A stretch of 64,000 nt of DNA from Nothophaeocryptopus gaeumannii (Eukaryota > Ascomycota > Dothideomycetes > Mycosphaerellales > Mycosphaerellaceae), in NCBI GenBank assembly GCA_031771865.1, contig JASISA010000001.1, forward strand, positions 2,728,001-2,792,000, given 5' to 3'. Below, in pieces: positions 1 through 12,000 of this stretch (its first letter is position 1; each line of letters starts with the position of its first letter). The position numbers and the translations under genes are program-made. The notes under the pieces were generated by a model. That model was not told where the DNA came from. It searched no databases and saw only the letters and a list, made by a program, of their open reading frames with translations.

Positions 1-602
1 GGGTCGGAGCGTTTGGATGTGGAGAGTTTTGTATCAAGGATCTTTGATATACTCGTAGCGAAGGCGTCGGGGTCATTGCGCTTCTTTTTCAGGCGAGCTT
101 GGGAAGATGTTATCGATGCTTCAGATTCGGAGGGAATGTCGTCCTCTTCCTCTGGTTCGGAGTCTTCTGCGGAGTCTTCGAGGTCAGGTTCGTCGTTCTC
201 GTCCAGGTCCTCAACCTCGGAGGGCTCTTCGTCGGCTTGTAATGCATTCAGCGCGGTGTTCTTCTCGAGCTCGGTAATCTGGATGTCCTCGTCTTCTCCG
301 TCTCCGCTCTCATGGCCCGAGTCTGATGGTGGTTGTGCGACGGGCGCTGCTTGCTTCAATATCGACTTTGGCGTCGGCCGAGTCTTAAGCTCTGTGTCAT
401 TGGCGCCAGTCCCCTTCTTCAAGCTAATCGTACGCTTCGGCATCCCTCTGGGCGCATCGGACGCCCTCTGCTGCGTGGGCCCATCGTCGTCGTCTTCGGA
501 TGAGCTATGGTATGTGTCCTGCTTCTTGACCTTCTTGAACTTTTTTCTCGGTCTCCGCTCCTCATCGTCGCCTCTCCGTCTCTTGTGCATTACTGGCGCC
601 AT
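1..602 (-). CDS. RRP15: Ribosomal RNA-processing protein 15 (N-terminal part, runs off the window)
   Basis: The minus strand is open from an ATG at 600-602 to the window edge, giving the first 200 codons. The N-terminus is basic (HKRRRGDDEERRPRKKFKK) and is followed by a long acidic, Ser/Glu/Asp-rich stretch. The last visible residues (RNDPDAFATSISKILDTKLS) match the start of the Rrp15 family domain. Rrp15 is a nucleolar factor needed for 27S pre-rRNA processing and 60S ribosome assembly. The gene is divergent from SRP54 across about 220 bp, so the two probably share a promoter region. The family call rests on the domain start only, because most of the domain lies outside the window. Confidence 0.8.
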   Translation of the reverse strand, partial: MAPVMHKRRRGDDEERRPRKKFKKVKKQDTYHSSSEDDDDGPTQQRASDAPRGMPKRTISLKKGTGANDTELKTRPTPKSILKQAAPVAQPPSDSGHESGDGEDEDIQITELEKNTALNALQADEEPSEVEDLDENDEPDLEDSAEDSEPEEEDDIPSESEASITSSQARLKKKRNDPDAFATSISKILDTKLSTSKRSD

Positions 603-822
603 TGTATAGCTTTGAATGTGTTGTTGCAAGTTGTCGCAGCGCTGATCAAAGAAATTCCAGACTTTGGGATGCTCTCGAATGCGCCGCGGAAAGTTTGCCG
701 AGCCCCACCGCAGTCACCACCACCACACCCTCGCTGAGAACAGCTACCCTTTTTTATAACTCTCACATGAGCGCCGCTGTTCCTAAGAAGACCTTTCAAA
801 CTCCTCAGGAAGCACCGCCGCG

Positions 823-2394
823 ATGGTGTTACAAGACCTGGGCCGGCGGATCAACGCCGCCGTCAACGACATCGCCCGCGCGCCGACACTGGACGAGAAG
901 GCGTTCGACTCCATGATCAAGGAGATCTCCAACGCCCTCGTCGAAGCCGATGTGAATGTCAAACTTGTCTCCAATCTCCGAAAGACTATCAAATCCACCG
1001 TCAAGTTCAACGAGCTCCCGCCTCACGCCAATAAGAAGCGCATCATTCAGAAAGCCGTCTTCGACGCCCTTGTCGATATCGTGAATCCACACCAGACACC
1101 GTACAGTCCGAAGAAGGGCAAGCAAAACGTCATTATGTTCGTGGGTCTACAAGGAGCAGGAAAGACGACGACGTGTACGAAGCTGGCGAGATGGTACCAA
1201 GCAAGAGGGTTCAGGACATGTCTGGTTTGTGCCGATACCTTTCGAGCTGGTGCTTTCGATCAGTTGAAGCAGAATGCCACAAAAGCGAAAATTCCATACT
1301 ACGGCTCCCTCACACAGACAGACCCCGTCGTGGTCGCAAGAGACGGCGTGGAGAAGTTCAAGAAAGAAAAATTTGAGATCATCATTGTGGATACCTCTGG
1401 ACGACATCATCAAGAAGACGCTCTCTTCGCCGAGATGGTGGAGATTCAGACGGCTGTGCAACCGCATCAGACTGTCATGGTGCTCGACGCTTCGATCGGT
1501 CAGGCTGCCGAGGCGCAAAGTAGAGCTTTCAAGGAAACCGCAGACTTCGGAGCAATCATCATAACCAAGACCGACGGAGCAGCCGCAGGAGGAGGAGCCA
1601 TTTCCGCAGTAGCAGCAACACATACACCCATCGTCTTCATCGGTACTGGTGAGCACCTGCTTGACCTCGAAAAGTTCAACCCGCAATCCTTCGTCTCCAA
1701 ACTCCTCGGAATGGGTGATATGCAAGGCCTGGTGGAACATGTTCAAAGTTTGAAATTGGATCAGAAGGAGACGATGAAGAACATCACTGAAGGCAAATTC
1801 TCCGTCCGGGACATGCGCGATCAAATACAGAACATCATGAAGATGGGTCCGCTATCCAAAATGGCTGGCATGATTCCCGGCCTATCAAATATGATGGGTG
1901 GAATGGACGACGAAGAAGGTAGTATGAAGCTGAAGCGTATGATCTACATTTGCGACTCCATGACACAAAAGGAACTCGATTCTGATGGGAAACTCTTCGT
2001 CGACCAACCGACTCGCATAACCCGCGTAGCTCGTGGATCCGGCACGAGCGTTCGCGAAGTCGAAGAACTCCTTGCTCAGCAACGCATGATGGCCGGTATG
2101 GCGAAGAAGATGAAAGGCGGTATGCAGAATATGCAGAAGGCGCAGGGAGCTATGGGCGGTGGAAATAAACAGCAGCAGATGGCGGCCATGCAGAAGAGAT
2201 TACAGGCTATGGGCGCCGGAGGTGGCGCGGGCGGTGGAGGCATGCCTGATATGGCGAGTATGATGAAGATGTTCGGAGGCGGAGGAGGTGGTGGAGGAGG
2301 AATGCCGAATTTGGGTGGGATGGATATGCAGAAGATGATGAGTATGCTTGGCGGGATGGGTGGTGGTGGAGGTGGAGCGGGGAGAGGGAGATGA
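823..2394 (+). CDS. SRP54: Signal recognition particle 54 kDa subunit
   Basis: An intronless frame of 523 codons encodes the GTPase of the signal recognition particle. SRP54 binds signal sequences of nascent chains and docks them on the ER receptor. The N domain (about residues 1-100) begins MVLQDLGRRINAAVND. The G domain shows GLQGAGKTT (P-loop), ADTFRAGAFDQL, DTSGRHHQ and TKTDG. The M domain (about 300-440) is methionine-rich and contains GKFSVRDMRDQI and GPLSKMAGMIPG. The C-terminus is a long Gly/Met tract (GGGG..GM repeats), more extended than in yeast but common in filamentous ascomycetes. The length is near the family norm (500-560 aa). The start is the first ATG of the frame and lies in good context after ACCGCCGCG. 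Confidence 0.97.
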   Translation: MVLQDLGRRINAAVNDIARAPTLDEKAFDSMIKEISNALVEADVNVKLVSNLRKTIKSTVKFNELPPHANKKRIIQKAVFDALVDIVNPHQTPYSPKKGKQNVIMFVGLQGAGKTTTCTKLARWYQARGFRTCLVCADTFRAGAFDQLKQNATKAKIPYYGSLTQTDPVVVARDGVEKFKKEKFEIIIVDTSGRHHQEDALFAEMVEIQTAVQPHQTVMVLDASIGQAAEAQSRAFKETADFGAIIITKTDGAAAGGGAISAVAATHTPIVFIGTGEHLLDLEKFNPQSFVSKLLGMGDMQGLVEHVQSLKLDQKETMKNITEGKFSVRDMRDQIQNIMKMGPLSKMAGMIPGLSNMMGGMDDEEGSMKLKRMIYICDSMTQKELDSDGKLFVDQPTRITRVARGSGTSVREVEELLAQQRMMAGMAKKMKGGMQNMQKAQGAMGGGNKQQQMAAMQKRLQAMGAGGGAGGGGMPDMASMMKMFGGGGGGGGGMPNLGGMDMQKMMSMLGGMGGGGGGAGRGR

Positions 2395-3050
2395 GCTTTC
2401 TCTCCAATTGAGCCTTTCGAGGCCTGTGGGTTTGCTTCAGGACAGGGCATAGCGATGGCGTTGCGGGAGCATGGGACCGACTGTTTAGAGTCGAAAGGGC
2501 ACTTGCATTTAACGACACCACGAGCGGAGAGATCAGAGAGATCAGCCTGCGCACCGCGGCTCTGTATATTCATCTACTTCCCTCAACACCAACGTACCTC
2601 CATACCTTATGACAAGTTCTTTGTCCATCAGATCAGTAGTTCGGTATTGCTCAAGGGGTGAAGTCCAAGTAGTATCAAAAAGACATTTGAAAAGGGTCTT
2701 GAGTCTATCGAAGGAATAATGCTTGCGTAATGACAGGAGTGTCTGACGACGTGCAAGTCATGTAGGTGATGAAATGCGGCTTGAGTGTTTTCACAAAACA
2801 TTGGAAAGTTTGAAAAGCCGAGCATGATGAATCTAGTAGAAACACGTTACTACCACAAGAATTAGATCTTTCCAAGGTACGGTTAGGAGAAGATATGGGG
2901 AAGAATTGCAGCGCGGATCTGTATGCTTATTCATCGTAAAATGACCGCTCCTACCACTGCTCGCACCTTGACGTCCAATCCACCCCCTCAACGAATGACT
3001 CAATTCTCACGCCATATACGCAACGCTGCCCTCTAAGCACTTCGCCGTGC
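2395..3050. other. Convergent intergenic region
   Basis: This 656-bp stretch lies between the 3' ends of SRP54 (plus) and the HDA2/3-like gene (minus). Only short frames without recognisable motifs occur. It presumably holds both 3' UTRs; I see no RNA gene or repeat. Confidence 0.5.
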
Positions 3051-6000
3051 TCAGCTGACCCGACTCAAAGGATGTCCTCCTCCCCTACCCTTACCATTCC
3101 CGCCAGCAGCACCTAACTCCCCAACCGCTGGACTACTCGCCCGACTTCCCCTTCCACCACCCGCCTTCATGGGACTCCCCAGCCTCGGACTCCTGGGCAC
3201 ACTACTTTGTCTCGTTCCCATTCGTCCTCGCGTGGTATCCTTCAATCCCTTGATCTCCTCATCCTTGAACTTCAATTCTGCTTCTCGGCTTTGCAACATT
3301 GTCTTCAGCTTGCGGTTCTCATCTGCGAGGTTCTTGTTGTGGGTGGTGATGGTCAGCTCTTTTGCACGAGCAGCTTCGCCTGCTGCTTGATTCAACGCAT
3401 GAGCGAGACGATTCTCGAGGTCCGCGTTTTGTTGCGCGAATTCTTGACCTTTGTGCGAAGTTTCTTGGTACGTGGAACGTGTCCATTCGAGGTCTTTTTG
3501 GGACTGCTCGAGACGCTTCTCAGCCTTCTCTTTGTCGATTCGCGCCTGCTCTGCGAGGAGACGGAGTTGCTCAAATTCTCGTCGTTCGGGAATGGTGTGA
3601 TCTAGCAATTTGCGATTGGCGTCTTCGAGGACTTCCTGCAATGAAGTACGTTCTGCACGAAGCCCACTGCTTTTGGTCTCAGAGACAGTCATCCTTTCTA
3701 CTGCCATCTGTGCAGTGTTAATGGCAGCATCGCGCTCTCGTGTAACTTCAACTAGCTTCTTGCGCTGGTCCTCATGTCGATATTGAAGGTTTTCCAGATC
3801 TCTGATATGCTCATCTAACCGGTCTTGGGCGGTTTGCAGTAGATCCTTCAGCCGCTGCTCTGTCGCACCCAGGCCAGATGAGTACGCGGTCTCATCTTCG
3901 AGATGCGATTGCGTACCCTTGCCAAGGGAGTCACTGATATGTGTGATCTCGATGTCCTGGGGATTGATGGTGGCCGGTGGCTGTGAGAGGTCAGGTGGTG
4001 CTGGTGTCATGCGCAGTCTTTTATTGCCATCATTGTCAGCCATTTCAATGTCAGAGGCATCCAAAGGGCGCTTGCCACTCCCAGATACCGACGTGTCGAC
4101 ATGCGACGGATCAAGGTCTGTCTCTGTTGGACTGTCCATCTCTTCCAGCTGGCTCAAGCCCGCGATCGGCCATTCAGTCACTTCTGGGTTGTCCAGAAAC
4201 TCCGCAATGGCAGCAGCCGCCAGCTTGCTCGGCGACTGCGTGCTTTCCAAGCGCCCTGATTCCCATTTGAGCTCGTTCGTTGCTTTGATCAACATCCGCG
4301 TTCGGACACGAGACGACATGTTCGCCTGCAAGCAGCGTTCCATGTGCTCTACTGTCCTCGGCACGACTAGAACAAGCAGCATCGACCAAGTGTTAGTTTC
4401 CGTCATCTGCAGGGTACCCGTGTGTTGGCGGAGCGAGCGGATCAGAGGTTGCTGGTAGTCGGTCAAAGCGTCCAGCGCCACTACAATATCTGCGGGCTCG
4501 ACAGACTGTAGGCTGCAATCGAGGTCGACTATGGACACCTTCAAGCCCGTTCTACGTTCCTGAAGATCCGGGTCGTCGGCTCGAGGATGTGTCCATCGTT
4601 TACAGGGGAGGTGGATGCCTCTGATGAAAGTCTCTATCATGTCAGGGATGCGGTCTCCCTTCGCTACGATAGCAATGTGGATCGGACGATCCTGGAGGTG
4701 ATCTAACTGCTCTTTCAAAAAGTTGAACTTGGCGCTGCACTTGATATCCCACTTAGCTTGTCGCTCAGGCTCAGCAGTCTGTGATTCAGTTTCGGCGTTG
4801 ATCAGATCTGGGTGCATGGCAATATTCCGTAGCCTCTCAAGGAAAGCATCTGCTCTAGCGACTAGCTCATCGTCGGGTTGACTCGTGCCCAGAAATTGAT
4901 CGATGAGCTTTTGATCGTAGTAAATGTTATTCTGGTATTGGTCTCGATGTAGCGATGACGGCGAGACAGGCACAACATGGACATTGGCAGCTTCTGGGTC
5001 CTCATTGGGATCTGGCGGACGCCGAGGCGTGGCGGCACTTGCCAATGTGCCATTCTGATGGAGTTCAGAATCTGAGTTTCCCTGCGCCTGTGGAAGAAGC
5101 GTCTCGTACCTTTCAGAAGTGTTCATCTCTTCTTTGGTTATCACCGGCATCGGCTCTACTGCTGGAATGGTCGACGGCGAACGGTTGTCTTCCGGAATGC
5201 TCAGTAACGGTGATCCTAGTCGCCCTGCCTGTGACACGGCTTGTGCTGCTTCAACTTCGGCACTGATTCTAGCAGGGAGGGCAGAAGCTGGCTGGTCGCT
5301 CTTCATAGCATCGCTCGAAGATGACGTTGGTGTAAACGAACGTGTACCTCTGGCTCTTTGATCACGCCTCGCCTTAAGTGCAGCCGCAAGCGACTCGCGC
5401 TTTGGTGCCGATGATGGCTCCATTGATAGCCTGGGTTCACTGTCTGAAAGCTCAATGGCAGCTGGCGCGCTCTCCCCTACTGTGCCGAGCGAGTAGGGTG
5501 GTATTGATAGTGCTGAGCTAGAGTTGCTGGCTTTGCTACCGAGCAGTGGTCGAGGAGATGCGCCAGGGAGGTTACGATTGGACAATGCTCTTGCTCCGCG
5601 CGAAGAGCCAGTACCCTCTGGCTCGCTTCTGTTGATGACTTGAAGCTCCGGAGTTCCACGAGCGACCTGGGTCTGGAATGGAACCGATGAAGCCGGATCT
5701 TCACTTTGACATGCAAACTGTACTTGGGTTTGTGACTGAACCCCGTTCCCGCTGATCGCAGATGATGGAGGCGGCCGTTGTCCGGCTGAAGGAGGTACGA
5801 AGTCTGATGTGCGAACAGATTGAGTGGAAGAGAAACCGTGCTCGTCTTCTGTGCTCGTCAACACAATAGCCTGGCCGTTTCGCGAAGTAGGGCGAGATCC
5901 GGATAGCAAAAGCTCTTGCGCTGGAACTTGGGTAGATGGCGCAGTCTCCGCCTGCTGCAAGTCTCTTCGTTCTGCCGAGCTCTCAGGATCGATATGCGGG

Positions 6001-7135
6001 CGAAAATACACGGGCGGCCTTTCGTCCTGCTCCGACTGCTGTGTGATTTCGCTCGGCTCGTCGCCCGCAGACTGTGGGAGGCTCCCAGTTGGCGCAAGTG
6101 GAGCTGCTGTTGCCGCAAACTCACTATCTTGAGACTCGCGCTGGGCTCCTGCGCCGGCTTGTGGTGAATGGGTACTATGGCGTTCGTCACTCGGCTTTGC
6201 GCCAGGTTCTTTTTCCTGACCTCGGGACTGGTGTCCTTCTGAACGCTGCGCCTCCGCGGTAGCAGTGTTCGAGCCAGCAACAGTAGCCTCTGCTGTCCTC
6301 TCGGAAAGATCTTGTGTCAAAGGCTGTTGCTCTACTTCACGTGCACGAACCGCTCCAGATGCAGCAGCACTTGGCTCACTCTCTTCCTGAGCTGCGATCG
6401 CCTGTGACGACTGCTGGCTGCTAGGTGGATCGGAGATTTGAACCAGGAGTCCTTCCCTCGAAACAGGTCGAGATTCGGACTGCCCGGATACGAATAACGG
6501 ACTGTCAGCGTTCTGCTCTGCAGACGCTTGCTGACTTTCACCGATCTCAGGTTCAGGTAGATCAGGCTCAAAATCAAGATTGGCTTGGCCGTTTGCTGGT
6601 TCGTCCTCTGTCGCGCCCGAAGGAGAGCTCCCGATTACTCTCGTCTTCCGCGATCTGCCTCTATTCTTCGTCGAGAGACGTCGCGGCGAGCACTTCGCTG
6701 TGCTCGAAAGGCCAGCAGACGCTGAAGCTGAAGGCGTGCCGTTTCGACTGGCTTTCTTCCGCTCCCAGTCCTGGATCGCAAGCCGGTTCGCGTTTCTCTT
6801 CGGCTCCCAAGTCGGCTCGTAACTCTCCCCAGTGACTTCGTCGTCTTCCCAGTCGATTTGGTATTTGGTGGAAGTTTCTCTGATGATTGAGCGGATCTTA
6901 TACTCTTGCTCGTAGTCGACTTCTCCGTGGGGGTGTGGCGGTGCGGCCGCTGCTGGTTTTCCATGTCAACGACGTCTTCGACAACTCCAGACACGTCCCG
7001 TCGAAGGGTCCCATCTGAAGTGCGTGTATAATTTGACATACCAGTAGTCGCGCGCCTCTTCGAAGGCGCCGTAGATGCCGGAGACTGTGCAGAAGCAATA
7101 GATGCAGTAGCGCGCTTCCGTTTAGTACCAGCCAT
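3051..7135 (-). CDS. Chromodomain protein with HDA1-complex subunit 2/3 (HDA2/HDA3-like) domain
   Basis: The model is exon 1 7042-7135 and exon 2 3051-6952, with a GTATGT...CAG intron at 6953-7041 (or 3 nt longer at the acceptor), giving about 1331 aa. Right after the intron comes a chromodomain-like segment (about residues 40-80; EYKIRSIIRETSTKYQIDWED ending in EPTWEP). A long disordered Ser/Gln/Glu-rich region follows. Then comes a helicase-like DHL domain (about 695-950; KWDIKCSAKFNFLKEQLDHL, HIAIVAKGDRIPDMIETF) as in yeast Hda2/Hda3 and S. pombe Ccq1. The C-terminus is a long coiled coil (about 1075-1280) and a basic tail. Family knowledge places such proteins in class II HDAC complexes that silence chromatin; the chromodomain suggests direct reading of methylated H3. 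The exact orthologue (Hda2, Hda3 or Neurospora CDP-2-like) is not decided here. Confidence 0.8.
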
Positions 7136-7756
7136 GCTAGCTGCCGCTTGCGATAGAGAATACTGTCATCTTAAGTTCAGTCTTTACACCATCACAAAGC
7201 GCAAGGGTCCAATCTGCTCGTGCGCGACGAGGAATGATGTTCCATGCGGAAGTTGGACTTGGGATGGAGGGTTCACTGACCGTCGGCGAAGTGAAGTCCA
7301 AAGGACCGACCGCTGCCAAGACCAAGCGGCTCGAATGCGGCAAGGAGTTGCGACGGAAGCAAGCAGAGAGGTGGAAACCAGGACAACGACATGAGGAGAA
7401 CAAGCAGAAGGCACAAAGGTGGCTGTGCTGTGCTACGTGAGATATGCAGCGTGAGTTACGCACATTCACTTGCATGTGCTGGTATCGTAGAGAAACATAT
7501 CACTTTTTGGAGGCAACAGCCGCGAAACACGAAAGCCACAGACAACGCGCGGAGACGTGTCTACGCGAACATGGGAGCAGCGGAAGAAGCCCTCTGTTCA
7601 TCATTTGCTTTCTGAACATCACTTGCAGTTCAATGCTACATGCAAAGGAACGAGCAGCCAGACACGTGCGACAATCACACCCGGCACGCTGATGCTCACG
7701 GACTGACATTCTCCAACAACACAACGCCTCGCTCTCGCTGTTCTCGGTGTTTCTTC
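7136..7756. other. Intergenic region
   Basis: This 621-bp stretch lies between the 5' end of the HDA2/3-like gene and the 3' end of the GFA-family gene. It holds only short unsupported frames and presumably contains the HDA2/3-like promoter. No repeat or RNA gene was seen. Confidence 0.4.
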
Positions 7757-8634
7757 TCACTTGCTCTCACCGTTCTCAGTACGCTCCTTCTGCTCCTTCA
7801 TCCGCTTCCTTTCAAGCTCTTTAACCATCTCCGGCGGGCTATCTTCGACGAGATTCGATTTCTCATTAATACCAGTCCACTTGGGCAGACCGTCAGGAAT
7901 ATCCATCACACGTTGGTCATAGAACATGTGCATTCTGAAATAGTCAGCTTGACGTCCAGTTTACTTTAAAAGGAGAGTCACCTCGGCTTGAAATTCTTCT
8001 TATCCTGCTCACTCTTGAAATGGATCAAGCTCGGAAACAACAGAATCATATTTCTCCCCTCATCCATGATCGGACTATGGCAATATTTGCACCGCACCTT
8101 GCACGGCAACTGGTGCTCGATACTCTTGCTCGTCGGATCATACCACTCCAGATTGTGGTGTCCATTCCTGAAGCTGATGTCCTCTTTGTGGAAGATGGCC
8201 GCCCATTGGAAAGGAGCAGCGTGCTGAGTCTGACAGGTCGTGCAATGGCAGAGCTTGCTGTCTAGAGGCTCTTCGCGAGAAAGCTCATACTCGACTTTCC
8301 CGCAGTGGCAGGAAGCTTCGTAACGGTGCTCAAAGTGCTCGTTTGACTCGTGGATGCGGTAAGGGGCGCGCTTCTTCCACTCTTCGACGTTCTCGTGGTT
8401 GACGACGTTCGGGTCTTCTGGAGCAGAAGTGCCCTTCTTCGCTTGCTCCTGGTTCCCGTTGCCCATGGCGTTGGAGAAGGATCGCTTCTTTTGGGTCATG
8501 TAGGTGGAGATGGGTGCAAGTGCTTCTGGCCGAGCGACGGACAGGAAGCCTCTGTTGCTGACCTTGAAGTACAGAGAGCGAAGTGCCTGGCGTGTGAGTG
8601 CGTGCTGCGCCGGACGGAGAAGCTTGGAGTTCAT
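7757..8634 (-). CDS. GFA/CENP-V family zinc-binding protein, probably mitochondrial
   Basis: Exon 1 is 7982-8634 and exon 2 is 7757-7934. A 47-nt intron (7935-7981, GTGACT...GCTGACTATTTCAG) joins them in frame, for about 276 aa. The first 35 residues are Arg/Leu/Ser-rich and nearly free of acids (NSKLLRPAQHALTRQALRSL), like a mitochondrial presequence. The GFA (glutathione-dependent formaldehyde-activating enzyme/CENP-V) fold shows CHCGKVEYEL, CHCTTCQTQHAAPFQW and CKYCHSPIMDEG as zinc ligands. The second exon adds the HMFYDQRVMDIPDGLPKW end typical of the family. Family members bind zinc through these Cys clusters; the substrate is unknown for most fungal copies. An upstream in-frame TTG is ignored, and the start is the ATG at 8632-8634. 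Confidence 0.85.
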
Positions 8635-9053
8635 CAAGGATGGAGGTGAGAAGAAGCGGAAGGGAGATTCGGGGAAGGGTGAGGGAGGATATATGGAAAT
8701 CGAAAACTGTTTCCTTACGTCTTGAAGTGCGCATTATGGCACGTCTGTCGCGTGCTCCTCGCGAAATAATAATGATTCGTAGTGTACGTCAGAGACCATG
8801 GAATGTCAACGGCGTCACTGTAAGAGCAAATCGGCAGCTGGCCCCCGCAATCTACAGAGCACAGACGCTTTCAATGCCAGATTGAGTTTCAACTCTAAAT
8901 CGATACGCTAGTCGTTGGCTTCGATGCTTTCAATGACCGCCTTGTAGCGCTGCTACGGCTTCCTTTTGTGCCAATCCGAGGCTATTCGTGAGGTATTCGA
9001 GTCTATTTTTGTTGTTAGCTGATGTGTCCAGGTGATTCAGTCACGGTCAACAC
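8635..9053. other. Intergenic region
   Basis: This 419-bp stretch lies between the GFA-family gene (5' end) and the 5-phosphatase gene (3' end). No supported coding frame, repeat or RNA gene was seen. Confidence 0.4.
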
Positions 9054-12000
9054 TCACTGTGCAGCGCGAGCAATTCTCTGCCGAACGCCCTCAAACTCCT
9101 GCACACACTTATCCCACACAATTTCCCTCTTGTCTGCATCGACCGTCTTAATGCGCAGCCGCAGCCTTCCACTCACAGGTCTGTGGTCCGACACTCGAAT
9201 GTTGTCCCATCGCCGGTACTCTTCCATCTTCACCTTTCCGATGCCGCGGTACAGAATTCTGTCACACCACGCCGGCGACCTGCGCTTCTCAGAAGTATCA
9301 TAGTCGTCGGACCGTACATTATACTTATACGTTGGAGCGAAGTTGATCGGCTTCTCGTGGAACGCTCGTAAGCGGAAGCCAGGGTTCTTCCTGCGGCTCA
9401 GAAGAAGCTGGTCTCGTTCCAGCAGTCTGGCGAGATTGCCTTGCCGAATGTGCTTGATCACGCTGTCGCGACCCATGGTATCGATGCGGTAATTCAAGTC
9501 ACCGTTCAGAACGCAGATTTCGTGATCCATGATCATGCTGCCATCGCCTCCGGACGTGAAGACGTCGCAGTGCTCGGCAACCTCATCGGTATTCAATGGG
9601 TATGAGGGTAGATTGGTCGCTTCGAGAATCTCCGCAATGTCGTTGTTCCGATGCATGGTCTGTGTTTGACCAGCTGCCAGATGACAGTTGACGAAGCACA
9701 AGCTGCTGTCGTCCAGCACCATTCTCAGGATGATGGCCCCCTTGTTCCCATGGATGCCTCCCATGCCACGTTTCACCTCGGTCGTGTGAACATATCTTAT
9801 CCGGCTGCGTTCCGCCGACTTGACGAAGATGCAAGTGAACAGACCGACCATACTCGCTGTGTGTAGGAGCGTGTAAGTGGTGTCCGTGGGCATGTAATCG
9901 TCAATACATTTGCCGAGGTGATCTCGCCATGCGCGGTACTGATGTGACATGTGCTGCTGCTCTTCAGGATCCTTCTTCTTGCTCTTGAAGAAAGACTTGG
10001 CAGTGACCTTCTTGTCTTCAAGATCAACAAGTTCTTGGAACCCAAATACGAGGATGTCTGGAGGCTCGCGGTGCGTCATGTATTCTCGGAAGAAGTTGGC
10101 GTCGTCTCTATCTTGCGACAGGTAAGAAGGCTTCGAGGCACCAGCGTTCCAGGTCATGACAGCCGCAGTCAGTTCCCGGAAACTGCAGAACTCCGAGTCT
10201 CTGGAGTGCAAACGCCACTCCATCCAGTCCTCTTGCAGCATCCCGTCCCAAATGCGCACGCAGTTGTCTAGGCCTAGTGTGATGACATTCAGTCGGCCCA
10301 TCTTCCACATCGCGGACGGATCGGCTATGATGCTGCAAATTTGCTTATCGTGCGCTTTCCAGTCCTTCTTGACATTCCATGGAGTCGTCGAAGTGTCGTA
10401 TACGTAAGCCATTCCAGTGCTGAAGCCAGCCCAGAGGTATTCGCCGACTCCGGCCATGCATGCGATGCGGTACACACTGACGTTGATGACTGCTTGACAC
10501 GTAAAGTCTAACCGGCTGTAGATGCTGACCTTACCGTCCGAATGGCCAAAGAACACTGTGTCCTGCTTGTGGTTCAAAGTTGCGCCGCACGTGACATCTC
10601 CTGTCCCTGGTTGATTCAGAGGCGTTCGCGTAAGTTGGAACTCTGTATCGGAGTTTGCGCCTGGTTTAAAGACCCTGATATCCTTACCAGAGGCAAGCCA
10701 GAGCTGTTGTCCGCAGGCAATTGCGAAGCCGGCGTTCTTGGGGACCTTCCATTTATTACATCGCGAGTCCAGACTCGGCATGCCTTTATGATCTGGCTTC
10801 CAGACAAATAGCTCACCGCCGTCGTCCAGTGTCCACAGCTCAGACGCGAATCGGAACATGCGAAAGACCTCTCTCCGTGAATGGGCACTGTTCTTGGTCT
10901 TGACGACGCTCTGCGAAGGTATATCGACTTCGTGTATATCACCAGCATTTGTGCCAAGCCATATTCGTTTGCCTTCATCTTCAACATCGGTCGAGGGCTT
11001 GAAGACGACAGAGGTTACCTTGGTGGTGTCTCGGTGCTCCATGTTCAGCAGCTCTTCGCCAGTCCTGAAATTCCAGGCTTTCGTAACGTACCCAGTCGTG
11101 CAGACGAACTCGCCGCAAACAGCGACCAGTCGAGTGTCGTAGCCAGTCGGGATCTGAAAGGGCCGTTGTTTGAATTTTGGAGGTCTTCGGTTCGCTTTTG
11201 TACCATCTGGATAGTCAGTGAGACCTGCACCCTGATCTCCGCCCATTGATGGTGGTATGATATCTTCATGATCGTCGGCGGACTGTCCATTAGCGACAGG
11301 TGGTGGCGGTGGCGGCTCTCGTCTTTTATCTACGGATCTTCGCGGAGCTGGGATGGCAGGAGCTCCCATCACTGGGTGAGCAGTCGCAGGCGTGGCTGTC
11401 GCAGGCGAAGATGTTCGGTCAAAGCCTTGCGCAAGTGCAGACTTGGTGTGGAACTTCACAGCTGGAATTCTGCGTCCAGCGTCACTGAGATCAGTCGCCG
11501 CCCGTTTTAGCCCATCGATGGACTTCTTCGATAGCATCTGTTGTTTGAGGGGGCTTGTCCTGCCCGAGCGTGTCTTTGGCGGGCTTACTCGGCCTGTTCG
11601 CATCTGCAACTCAGGTCGAGTAGGTAATTGAGGACGCTCCTCCGGCAAGTCTTCAACATTACGAGCATCTCGGCCGCGCATACTCCGATATCGAGCAGGC
11701 ACGCTGCCGGAACGTGCAGATACCCCGGATGCTTCTTGCTCCCGTCGCGCCGCTGGCGCATGGTGTGTGAGTGGGGGAGAGCTTCTCCAATTGTCTGGCA
11801 AGGACGAAAGCTCCACAAAGGACGCATTAGACCCAGCCCTTGCTCGATCGACGAAAGAGGCGTCAGAGTCCCCGCGTATTCTTTGCACCCAAGATGCATC
11901 TGAGTCATTGCGCGCTCTTGAGAGGATCGAAGCACTTGACTGATTCCTGTTGCTCAAAGGTGCTTTGGAAGGTACACCTTGAGTACCGGGCGAGCTCTGA

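Noticed and set aside
13..609. 198-codon Ser-rich frame on the plus strand
   Set aside because: It is the antisense of the acidic, Ser-rich Rrp15 N-terminus, which has a recognisable family domain on the minus strand.
2076..2573. Pro/Ile-rich minus-strand frame opposite SRP54
   Set aside because: It is the complement of the Gly/Met-rich SRP54 tail and has no independent support.
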